A stretch of 64,000 nucleotides of DNA, taken from assembly GCA_036936605.1 (NCBI GenBank), contig JAUPFV010000005.1:187548958-187612957 (forward strand), given 5' to 3'. This document shows positions 10,923 to 21,639 of the stretch, piece after piece. The position numbers and the translations under genes are program-made. Position 1 is the first letter of the stretch. Every line of letters begins with the position of its first letter. The notes beneath the pieces are model-generated. The model was not told the DNA's origin. It ran no database searches and saw only the letters and a list, made by a program, of their open reading frames with translations. Origin of the DNA: Limnanthes douglasii subsp. nivea (lineage: Eukaryota; Streptophyta; Magnoliopsida; Brassicales; Limnanthaceae).

Positions 10923-13900
10923 GCTTGGAATGTGTGGGGTCTAAATGATCCTATTAGGCAAAAAGACGTCACTGACTTCATTATTAGGAACCATATCTCC
11001 TTAATAGTGCTTGTAGAAACTAAAGTCCAAAGTTATAATGTCGATTCAATCATTAGGCGAATGGTCCCTTTTTGGCATATCTTAACTAACCACTCGTCTC
11101 ATCACTTAGGTAGAATTTGGATCACATGGAACCCTAGTGTTATCTCAATTACTAGGGTCTCTCAATCCCCTCAGTACATACACTGTATAACTAAATGTCA
11201 TAATTATAGGGCTACTTTCAAGCTCACTGCGGTCTATGCTTTTAACGAAGCACAAGAATGAATCTCCCTCTGGAATGACCTAATTGACTTATCCAAGCTA
11301 GATTCCCATCTCCCTTGGGTCTCCATGGGTGACTTTAATGCTATTCGTCATCCGGACGAGAGGATTGGATCCTCTGAATCTTGTACCCAAGCTATTGATG
11401 ACTTTAATAATTATTGTTATCAATGTGATCTCAGCGATCTCAGAGCTTCTGGCTACCCCTTCACTTGAATTAATAAACAATCCTCTCATCCCATCCTATC
11501 CAAGTTAGATCGTGTCCTCGTCAATTCGGACTAGGATGACCTCTTCCCTATGTCTCATGTCCACTTTGGGAATATTCGCACCTCTGACCATGCCACAATC
11601 ACGGCCAATCTTGGGTTTCCTCGTCCCAAGCGGAAAAGACATTTTCGATATTTTAACATGTGGAAAACTCACCCTCTATTTAAGGATATTGTCTCCAACA
11701 GTTGGAATAAACCTATCTCCTCTACCGGGATGAACCTAGTGTCTGAAAAACTAACTCGCCTACAAAGTGAGCTATCTCCTCTCAACCGTGAGGAATTTAG
11801 TTACATTTCCTCCAGAGTTATCAATGCCCAAAAAAGTCTGTTCGACATCCAAGACGAACTAGTCTCTGACCTCCTCAACCCTCGTTTAGTAAAAAGCGAA
11901 AATGAGGCCTCTGATCTCTTTATCTTCCTAAGTCGTGCAGAAGAATCTTTTCTAAAACAAAAGTCCAGAGAAAACTGGATCAAGCTGGGGGACAAGAATT
12001 CTAAATTTTTTCATAAAAGCATCAAAGCCCGTCTTTTTCGAAATAAAATTATCTCGATTTCAAATGAGCATGGTATTTCTACCTCATCTCTGTCCACTGT
12101 ATCTAAAGTTTTCGTGAAGTTTTTTGAAACTTCCTTGGGTTCTAAGCATCCTGCAAATTACCCTGGCTTGGAAAAAGTCTCATCTATGATTTCCTCTAAA
12201 GTCTCCAATACTGATACAGAGTTAATGATCTGTGAGATCACTTGCGCTGAAATAAAATCTGCTCTCTTCAGTATTGATTGTGATAAATCCCCGGGTCCTG
12301 ACGGCTATAACTCCGATTTCTTCAAATGCTCTTGGAGTATAGTTGGTCAAGACATCTGTAAGGGAGTTCAAGATTTTTACCTCTCTGGAAATCTGATCTC
12401 TTCGTGGAATGCCACTTCTATTGCCCTTATTCCCAAATCTGAATCGCCATCTGTGCCAGTTGACTATAGACCCATTGCCCTGTGCAATATCGTATATAAA
12501 ATTATCTCAAAAATTCTGGCCAATAGAATTAAAAATTCCTTCTCTATTGCTGATAATATTCTCTTGTCCCAAGAGTTGCTTAGGGGATATCAATCGAAAG
12601 GTAGAGGCGAAAGGATTTTTTATTAAAATTGATATCATGAAAACCTTTGATAATGTTCGATGGCACCTCATCCTCGACATTCTTGTGGCGATGAACTTCT
12701 CTGAGAAAATGATTACCTGGATTGTAACTTGTATTTCTTCACCATCTTACTCCGTCCTTATAAATGGAGATCTTCATGGATCTTTCAAAGGGAAAAAAGG
12801 CCTTAGACAGGGAGATCTACTTTCTCCTCTTCTTTTTGTTCTTGTTATGCAAGTGCTGTCCATCATTCTCAGAAATAAAAGTAGTGATGAAAATTTTCAA
12901 TTTCATTGGAAATGTCATAAGCAAAAAATCATTAATCTTTGCTTTGCCGATGATCTAATGATTTTTTGCCACAGCGATCATCCTTCTCTTAACCTCATCA
13001 AAGAAGCTCTTGATGAGTTCTTTCTCTTCTCTGGCCTTAATGTCAACCCTTTGAAAATTCACATATTTTTCTCTGGAATTGATGATATTCTTAAATCGTC
13101 TCTCATGCCAATTCTGAATTTCCCGGAAGGCTCTCTTCCTCTGAAATACCTTGGAGTCCCTCTCTTCACTGGTAGACTCTCTCAAACGGACGATCACCCT
13201 CTCCTCCACAAAATTACCTCCTGTATAAATTCATGGACCTCTAAGCATCTCTCTTATGCGGGGAGACTTGAATTAATTAAATCGGTCCTATTTGCGGGAC
13301 ATGTTTACTAGTCCTCGATTTTTATTCTACCTTCTAGAATCATTAAAGAATTGAGTCAATACCTTAGAAGATTTCTTTGTTTTGGATCTGCAATGAAAAT
13401 TCATGGAGCCAAAGTGGCCTGGTCCACTATTGTCACTCCTTATGATGAGGGCGGCCTTGGGATCCTAGATTTAAAAATCTGGAATCAGGCGGCCGTCCGA
13501 AAGCATCTTTGGTCAATTGTGAGTAATAAGCATAAGTCTATATGGTGTGAATGGATTAAAACTGAAAAGATCAAAAACAAAAGTCTCTAGAATGTTCCTA
13601 TTGGATCATCTCCCTCTTCGATTTGGAGGAAAATCCTTCGTCTTCGCCCGCTGGCGATTAATTTGTATCGAGTGGCTATTGGAAATGGACAGAACACTTC
13701 GTTCTGGCATGATCCGTGGCTTATCTCCACGTCATTGGCAATCCATTACGGTTCTGATATCAATAATGGGGAATGGAACTGGTCGGCTAATCTAAGACCG
13801 ACTCGTGCTCGTAGTCGCGCTAATCTCGAAGAAATTAACAGACTGATTCTCTCTCTTCCCCGCCCAAATATTCTCTACAACGATGTTCCATTCTGGACTA

Positions 13901-14436
13901 CAAAGGAAGGACGCTCCAAATTCTCAATCAAAGACACTTACAATGCCATTCGTGTGTCTAACCCAAAAAAGGGTTGGGCAGGGTTAGTTTGGAACAAATT
14001 CAATATTCTGCGTCACTCTTTCATATCCTGGTTAGCAATAAAGGGAAAGCTTGCCACCAGAGACAAGCTTCTCAGTTAGGGCCTCAACATCCCGACTGAA
14101 TGCCCCTTTTGTAACTCTGAGTCGGAAACCACAGCGCATACTCTCTTTGAATGTAGTTTCGCTCAGAGTATATGGTCTCACACAAGCCGTAAGCTTGGTT
14201 TTACTATCCATTCCTCTAACTGGAAACCTTGGATTATTGAGGCTTCTAGTTGGTCTAAAACACCAGACCTCTGCATCCGGCAATCTTGCTTCAATGCAGT
14301 TATTTACCACGCCTGGAAAGAGCGGAATTCAAGAATTTTTGGATCCGCCCCAGCCTTAGCCTCTTCTATATCCTTCCAAATCTTATCAGGCCTTCGATAT
14401 AGATTTAAGGGTACCAAGATTGTCTGGCCTCCATAG
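10923..14436 (+). pseudogene. LINE A ORF2: endonuclease, reverse transcriptase, zf-RVT
   Basis: Order: APE-type endonuclease (NVWGLNDPIRQ; VETK; WVSMGDFNAI at about 11310; LDRVLVNSD; TSDHATI near 11580), linker (WIKLGDKNSKFFH), then reverse transcriptase with KSPGPDG, LIPK, YRPIALCN, KIDIMKTFDNV, GLRQGDLLSPLLF and catalytic FADD (about 12945). The C-terminal zf-RVT zinc motif is CPFC...HTLFEC (about 14101-14155). The C terminus reads AVIYHAWKERNSRIF and stops at 14434. Lesions: stops at 11259, 11466, 11532, 13309, 13588 and 14077, plus a one-base frameshift near 12590 that moves the frame before the RT core. In life ORF2 nicks the target and copies its own RNA onto the cut end; this copy is dead. 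Confidence 0.92.
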
Positions 14437-14805
14437 TTTTCTTAACTTAATTCTAACTAATCTAAATTTTTTTCTTCCCAAGTATCTATCGTATGGACTA
14501 GAGCGGGATTCAGGACTGGTCGGATGTGACGTTAGCCCACAGTCATCTAGACGCCGACGATTCTACTCGTTCCATGTCAGACAGAGGCCTCCTAGCGATC
14601 TGATCCACTAGGAAGATTGAGTTCTATCTATGTCGGGCCTTCTATCTGAGTAGTTCATGACTCTCTATGATGTTTTCTCTATCTTGTGCTGTTGCGGATT
14701 TTAGTCGCTTATCGATTTATTTCAGTTAATTGTATCTCCTCGTGGTATGCCCCAGGTCTCTTGTATGAACTATTTTTTTTTATTTAAAATTTTTCTTTTC
14801 ACCAA
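10923..14805 (+). mobile_element. L1-type LINE 'A', 5'-truncated, with TSD
   Basis: Starts within the endonuclease domain of ORF2 (AWNVWGLNDPI) and ends in a short A tract at 14804-14810 after a T-rich 3' UTR. Flanked by a 10-bp direct repeat. Truncation at the 5' end plus a 3' A tail and TSD is the signature of target-primed reverse transcription. ORF1 is absent. It is less AT-rich than the surrounding DNA and less decayed than LINEs B-D, so it is probably the youngest LINE here. Confidence 0.9.
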
Positions 14806-14815
14806 AAAAACGTCT

Positions 14816-15650
14816 TTATTCTGCAATAATTGCAGGCTAATTTTCTTTTAAATTCTTATCAACGGAATACTTGCTTCGGTTTTAAATTATAATGTTAATG
14901 TTTCATAATTGTTTAACCCTATCAGTAGCCATGATTGTTTTTTACACAATTTTAACATTACTAATAATTATAGTACTTTACTTCACTATACATCTATCAA
15001 CTTGTGAGTTTATGATCAATCATAGCTTAAGATAGTTATCAACTCTACTTGGTTTCTTTAATATATTTTTTAAAATATGTCACTATTCAATGCGCTTCCA
15101 AATTTCACCAAAAAATAAACATATGTAGTTTTTATATAAAAAAATTCAAGTATCATGGCACTTATAGTGACTTAATGAAACCTAAAAACTATGAAATTAA
15201 ATTGTTTAATTAATTTGAGTTTTGAATTACAGAAAACAAAAAACTAAGTTCCAAACAACTAATGAAGAAAATGGTGAGCGAAGGAGAAGTCGCAAGAATA
15301 GTGAAAATGGTACAAATAATATATCAAAAACTAAATACATGGTTGGTTATTATTGATTTAATTGGATACTTTATTGGTCAAAATGTTTGTGTTTCCACCT
15401 TTTTGGTCATTTAGTATGGTGGATACATCTCAATGGCTAATAACCGATATAATATGTATAATCACGTAAATATGCAAATATTATATATATTTTCATGATA
15501 CATCTAAACATTATTTATATCTTCACATATGCCTTTGAAATTATATTTATAGCATCATGTCCAGGTGTAAACAATATTTATTTATTTAAGTGCATGTCTA
15601 ATTAATCTTTATACACAGGCTTTGGACATAACTAGTCATTTGATTATCTA
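14816..15650. other. AT-rich intergenic sequence
   Basis: I see no coding or RNA motif here. Confidence 0.5.
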
Positions 15651-15654
15651 TTTT

Positions 15655-15915
15655 AGTGACAGGAATTCCTTCAACTAAAAAATGTCGGCCATAGTCCATT
15701 GACTATCTATTTTGTATAAAGTTAGTCACCCACACACGTTATCTATCCATTTTCGATATAGTTAGTCATGTGACTATCCAATCTTAGTCCATTGACTATC
15801 CATTTTTGATAAATTTAGTCCTCTAAATAAACAAGTGCGATGATTAACTTTATTGGAAAATAGATAGTCAATGAACTACCATCAGACATTTTTTAGTCGA
15901 GGTTTACCACCAGAT
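15655..15915. mobile_element. Foldback MITE-like hairpin
   Basis: Inverted arms of ~60 bp. The left arm contains CTAAAAAATGTC and CCATTGACTATCTATTTTG (about 15677-15720). The right arm reverse-complemented contains the same blocks (about 15842-15903). The loop has four diverged direct copies of a 'TTAGTC..TGACTATCCATTTT' phrase. Ends and TSD are not resolved. The vocabulary resembles the foldback element at 48,987. Confidence 0.5.
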
Positions 15916-18300
15916 GTTTTTAATCAAGAAACTACATCCTAAAGCTTATATATTCACATATTTTCATATAAGTTATTGCTTTAAATACAACTCTAAATAA
16001 TATTTATATCTCCATATACGCGTCTAAATAATTATTATATATTCATATACGCATCCAAATACTATTGTATATTCATGTACACCTCTATATATACTGTTAG
16101 CAAATCTTGTATATTATTTATTAGTCGTTATGTTCCATAAAACATAACTTTATTGTTAAATGCGTTGACAAACTTTACACTATAAAATGTATTAATTTGT
16201 TCTTTCAAATTCAATAAACATTACATGCATTTTCATAATAATTTTATGGTTATATCATACATGATTTTAGAGTCGATCACGTCATTCCAAAACTTCATAT
16301 ATTTTAAGAATATTTGAACTTTTTTCGTGTTAATGAAAATGGTTTTTGTTGACATATTAATCACACGACATGAAATTTACAACTTGAAACACTATTTATC
16401 TGGTTTGTTCATCAATGGAAATTGGTGATTGATCAATATAGCACAAGTCAAATCGCAAGCGTTCTCTTCCACAATTGTTTTCAAACATCTTAAAGCTTAT
16501 TGATAATTATATTATATGTTTTTTTCGACAGAAATGTGAACCCAACGCAAAAAAAATAATTACATTTTGGTTATCGAATCATCTTATATAAATTATCCCT
16601 TATGAATATATGAAGAAACATCCACAACAAATTAATGCACATCAAACATGCAAAAAATGAATTAATAATAACATCAAATGCATTTTTTGGTCATATGTCA
16701 TTGCATGTACTTGTGTGCTTGTAATTCTGACAACAAATATTGTATTTCTGGCCAACCATCGTTTTTATCATTGCATTCTCTGAAACGATATTTTTGAATT
16801 ATAAAATATAATCCGCGAACGAACTCCTGATATCGTTAAAACTTGTATGCTTTTTTCTTCTATACTTCATCTGTTATATCATAGATGCTTGTCATTATTA
16901 AAATTAATATACCAATGGACGATTAAGTAGGCGCAACGGACGTTTGAAGACTAAATATCATCACATTTAATCGATCTCTCTATCAATTTAAACAAATCAT
17001 AATTGTTTTTTTTGCTAACCATCGTTTTCTGTTGTTAATTTTTTTAAATATATTTTTCTTATAAATCGAGACTTTTCATATTGTTATAGAATTTTATGAA
17101 TTTTATTAATACTCAGGAGATTATAAAACCCGCGATAATTACAAAATTGTATTACTTATTGTTTTTTAAAACTAATTTGGTCATCTTTACTGATGTATTA
17201 GTCGTAGACCACAATAACCCACTAAATGTATATTTGTAAATAGTATATAAAATAATAAACATCGTAACAATGAAAATAAAACGATAAAAGTGTTTGGATA
17301 TCTATTTCCTACCATGACAATGTGTGATTTTAATAATTGCAGTTGATGATGTATAACATTTTTGTCTGTAACTAGTGAAAACAAGTTAAATTTAAGCTCA
17401 CATCCGATGAAAATAATATTATATATATAACTTTGTATTTATAAAAAAGTAATTTTTTTTGTCTAACTATTTTTATATTTAACTTCTTATTAATTATATG
17501 TTTCGGATTAAATTTTAAAAACAAAATCAAATATATATTTAAAATATGTATTTTTTTTTTAAATTTACATTGTTTTATTTTTAGATTACATTTTAAGTAA
17601 ATAGAAAAAATTTGTAATGAAATAAAAGATATATAAAAGCTTTAACAATTGTGAGATAACCGTTCGATAGTTTTGGTTTTTACCAGAATATTTTCAGTAT
17701 ATTTATAATTTAGTTATTCATACCTAAGACTGTATTTGTATTCTTTGGGTTATCTTTTAATATTTCTTGTCTATCGTAAGTGGTTCTATACATACGTATG
17801 TCCGCTTCTTAATCTCCATATTTCGATCCAAAATTCTATATATTCGACTACGACCGAGAAATAATTATGGTTTCGGTCTTCAGATACTTTATCAGCCAAT
17901 TTTCAATAAATTGGCCACCTTATGTGAGGCCTACATACTTTATTCTCTAGTGGGCAGATGGGCTTTGCTTCAAAAAATAGTGTCTAGCGGTTTAGCGCAA
18001 AAGCCCAATCAACGAAGAGTACAATTAGCTCTCTTATTTCTTCTATATACATGAGTGGAGAAAAAGTTATGAACTGATTGGAGGAATGGAAATAGTATGG
18101 ATTCGGGTCGATTTATTTTAGTCGGCTGTTTGAAATATAAATTGGGTTTCATCTAATTTGTTTTAGATAAATATTTTTAACTTTAGAACTGGATGTTGTT
18201 TTAGGTTCGTCTTTTTAAAAACAAAATAAATTTTTTATTAGATAACAGTCAGTTTAGAAAGGTATTAATGGTACACTAGTTAGATTAAGTTTAATTTTGA
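15916..18300. other. AT-rich intergenic sequence
   Basis: No recognisable gene. A 95-residue ORF at 17767-18054 shows no domain that I know. Confidence 0.45.
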
Positions 18301-18633
18301 TTCAATATCATTAACAATCTAAAAAAAAATTAAAATGAGTGAGAGTGTCAAGATTAGAATAAAATGTATGTGGGCTATTTAATATTAGTCTGTATGTGGG
18401 TGAGTGTTTACTTTCTGCCACACTATATATATACACTGTAATTGTCATATGCTCTGAGATATTGTTGGGTTTATGTGTTAAAAGGGTGAATATGTGAGAG
18501 ACACATTCACTCAACGTTTAATGTTTTCTTTGTGCTTCCGAATGATTCGCTGAATGATATTTTCATGCTCAACATCTTCAGATCCTACCGTCATTTGTTC
18601 CATACATATAACACATTTACAATTCTCTTAACA

Positions 18634-18645
18634 TGGTATTAGAGC
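18634..18645 (+). other. Primer-binding-site-like sequence (initiator tRNA-Met)
   Basis: TGGTATTAGAGC differs at one position from the usual plant PBS TGGTATCAGAGC. It directly follows '...CTTAACA', a plausible LTR end. No upstream sequence clearly matches the LTR at 18834-19037, so the 5' LTR is lost or belongs to another element. Confidence 0.5.
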
Positions 18646-18833
18646 TAAGTTCGAAGCAATGTGAGATTCTAAGCAAATGTATTGAATATCCAGCAATGTG
18701 TTTCCGCTGTGATTAGGCGATGCTATTATGCTCATCAACACATCCAGCGATGTGTTTCTGCTGTGATTGGGCAATATTCATTCCGTCCGGCGACGTTTAT
18801 TCCGCCGATTAATGAGATCCAGTTTAAGAGGGG

Positions 18834-19037
18834 TGTTGGAGAGTAAACTTCATCCCATACTTGGTCCAGAATCCCACATTGTTAATATTAAAAAGAGTAT
18901 AGTGTATATAAGTGTGAACCAACCTTAACTTGTAAGAGGCCTTTTAGGATTGTACCAAAAGCAAAGTTGTGAGGTCTTTTGGGGCCGAAGATATACAATA
19001 TCTCACTAGTATGTGAGACATACTTATATTCTTAACA
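18834..19037 (+). mobile_element. 3' LTR-like sequence of a small LTR retrotransposon (TRIM-like remnant)
   Basis: Begins TGTTGGAGAGTAAACTTC directly after a polypurine tract (AAGAGGGG, about 18826-18833) and ends CTTAACA. It contains TATATAAGTGTGAACCAAC. The PBS-like site lies only ~200 bp upstream, so the internal region is far too short to encode proteins, as in terminal-repeat retrotransposons in miniature. No matching 5' LTR was found. Confidence 0.45.
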
Positions 19038-19208
19038 AACATAGCGTACTCTATTTTATAAGTGTTTTATAATTGTGTTAATAGTGATGAATTGTATTCA
19101 TAATGTATATTGAGAGTTCGATTCATCTTCTTAGCTCTCAAATCTCTTTGATTAGATGTTTGACTTATCCAGAGTCTAGGTTTTTTATTTTCTATTGTAG
19201 CTCTAAAA

Positions 19209-19388
19209 TATAGAGATCTAGCAAGTATAAAATAAGTGAGGTATTACTACATGCTTATAAAATAAATATGTTTGATTTGGGGATTGAATGATAAGATTAT
19301 AGAGATCTAGCAAGTATAAAATAAGTGAGGTATTACTACATGCTTAGAAAATAAATATGTTTGATTTGGGGATTGAATGATAAGATTT
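19209..19388. repeat. Tandem duplication, 90-bp unit x2
   Basis: The stretch beginning TATAGAGATCTAGCAAGTAT occurs at 19209 and 19299 with one difference seen by eye (CTTATAAAA versus CTTAGAAAA). The near identity points to a recent event. Confidence 0.9.
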
Positions 19389-19603
19389 TGAATATCTTAA
19401 AATATTTTGTAAGCTATGAGTTTTCCAATCTTAGGTAACCCACTTCTAAACTTTCCAATAAGAGAATGATCCTTAGTTGAGCATCAATATGATTCTAGTT
19501 GATGTCACATTTAGTTTTACATTTGAGTGTCCATATTGCAATTCATTCAGCAACATAATTTTGGTCCTTATATGTGTCACAAACTCATAAAGGGAGGTAT
19601 CCG

Positions 19604-20846
19604 GGGTAAAAAAATGGCATGTCCCTCATGTTTACAAGTTGTCTCACGTTAGTCCTCATTATTTACCTCTGTAATAAATAGGTCCCCTTAGTTTCAAAAA
19701 ATAAAATAAACAAGTCTTTATCGACGCAACCCAATTTTTCTCCTAGGTATGCCCTTTGACTTTCCACATCAGTGTCCACATAGGACGCAAATGTGGCAGT
19801 AGTAAATATTCTAAAATTACTTTTTACTTTTACCAAAACCTATTAATCTAATATCTAACCCATACCTGGTCCAACTAACTAAAATTACCCAGCCTAAGAC
19901 CAACTAATTTCTACGTCGATGAGGAGAAAACGACGATTAGAGATGATTCTACGATGGATTTGATAAAGGCTTGTTGTTGTTGAAGACAGAGATCTTCATA
20001 GCACTTAGAAAATATATTCATTGTGGTTGAGCTACCGAAAAATCCATAGTTTTTAGCGCATAGACAATGTCTTTCTGGTGCTTCGCATCTGTGTTCCTCA
20101 ACTATATTCGATCAGATCTCTTCCTAGATTTTTCCGACTTCTCAATTAAAAAATTATCACAAAAGTTTCGAAGCATAGAATTGGTCTGCAAAATGAATAT
20201 AAATAGTTATATGCAGATCAAAATCATTATTATAAATTAAAATCCATATCATATTCTAACAATTTTACTTTTCTAGGAAAAATCAATACATATATATGAG
20301 AGATAGAGAGAGAAAGAGAATTGAACAGTTTTCTTACATTTTCGTGGCAACAAAACAGAAAGAGAAAAGTAAGAATATAAGAGAAGGTGAAGAGAAGATT
20401 CAGAGAATTGGGCAATAAGTAAAAGGGAGAATCTGAAAGAAATAATATATGAGGGAAAATAGGAGATGAGCGAGAGAGAGGAAGAAACGAGGAAAGAGGA
20501 GGACGACTAGTTAAAAAGAAAAGTAGTGAATCTATATTGTTAGTAATATAGTTGGGCTTGGGTTGGGTAATTTAGTTAGTCGGACTGGATATAGTTTAGG
20601 TTAATAGGTTTAGGTAAAAGTAAAAAGTAATTTTAGAACATTTACTGCTACCACATCAGCGTTCTTCGTGGATGCTGATGTGGAAAGTTAAAGGGAATTA
20701 TTAGGAGAGAAGTTGGGCTATAGTCAATGAGGACCTGTTTATTAGGTTTTTTTGAAATGAATGGGACATGTTTATTACAGAGGTAAATGATGAGGATTAA
20801 CGTGAGAAAACTAGTAAATATAGGAGACCTACCATGTTTTTTACCC
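19604..20846. mobile_element. Mutator-like element with ~0.3-kb terminal inverted repeats
   Basis: A 1,243-bp element. The left arm (19604 to about 19920) matches the reverse complement of the right arm (about 20535-20846): GGGTAAAAAA start, then CTCACGTTA.TCCTCAT, ATTTACCTCTGTAATAAA, CTTTCCACATCAG, TAAAATTACTTTTTACTTTT and CCTATTAA. Flanks AGGTATCCG (19595-19603) and ATGTATCCA (20847-20855) agree at 7 of 9 positions, fitting a decayed Mutator 9-bp TSD. The ~600-bp interior has no transposase. Its right part (20290-20515) is a purine-rich GAGAGA/GAAGAG tract; the remainder could be captured DNA, but I do not recognise a gene. Confidence 0.78.
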
Positions 20847-20899
20847 ATGTATCCATGTGACAACAATGGCTTTGTTCGAATTAATAAGATAATTGAGGC

Positions 20900-21570
20900 A
20901 TCATAGTTCATAGGTTGTATTTAAATCACCATACGATAATTATTTTTAAAATAGTTTAGCACGGTCAAGTTTAGTTATCATATATATTATTTTATCCAAT
21001 ATATTATTGGGTAAGATGTCTTAATCATTGAATTCAGATTCGTTTCTAGCTGACCAAATAACACAATATATGATTAGCGGAAAATAATTCTAATATGGAT
21101 AGGTTTATTTTTGTACCAGAACAAGCAACTAATAATGTTTTGCAATGGCATATTATTACTAATTTGAATACCAAATAGACATGCAAAATATTTTCATACT
21201 TTCCATGTGTATTACAATGGACAAATAAATGGTTGATAGATTCAATGCCTTACAGAATTGGCATTTAGAAGAAGTACTGAAATTCTTCTTTTCAAGAATT
21301 TTGTTAACTACTATTAGTCCTTTAAGGAACCTCCAAATAGTGATCAATTTTTTGAAGTGGTGTTATTCCAAATCTTTTTAAATAGATTTGATAGTATTTA
21401 TTTTTCTCTAATGTTATTCCAGATTTCCTTGGTGTTAAAGTAGCCATTAGATGATACATTCCATTTAGTAGAGTCTTCTTTGTTTTAATGTTTAGTGATT
21501 TATCTTATTCTTTCAACACTAAATGTTAAGACATTATCCTTTATTTGTTTAAGTTCCAATATCCAACCTA
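20900..21570 (-). pseudogene. LINE B ORF2 C-terminal remnant (zf-RVT and tail)
   Basis: Minus-strand phrases in changing frames: KWNVSSNGYFNTKEIWNNI, LFKKIWNNTT, then FLKGLIVVNKILEKKNFSTS, SSKCQFCKA (first half of the zf-RVT zinc motif), and CVIWSARNESEFND, the usual tail. No RT catalytic motif remains. Confidence 0.6.
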
Positions 21571-21639
21571 CCAGTAATTGTGTATTTTATCTTTTTTATA
21601 CCAATTGCGTAATACATTTAGACCTTTTCTAGTTTATCT

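Noticed and set aside
17767..18054. 95-residue + ORF
   Set aside because: No domain recognised and no promoter or splice context.
19930..20200. Possible GRF-type zinc-finger phrase on - inside the long-TIR MULE
   Set aside because: Only one or two spaced Cys fit; too weak to call captured coding sequence.
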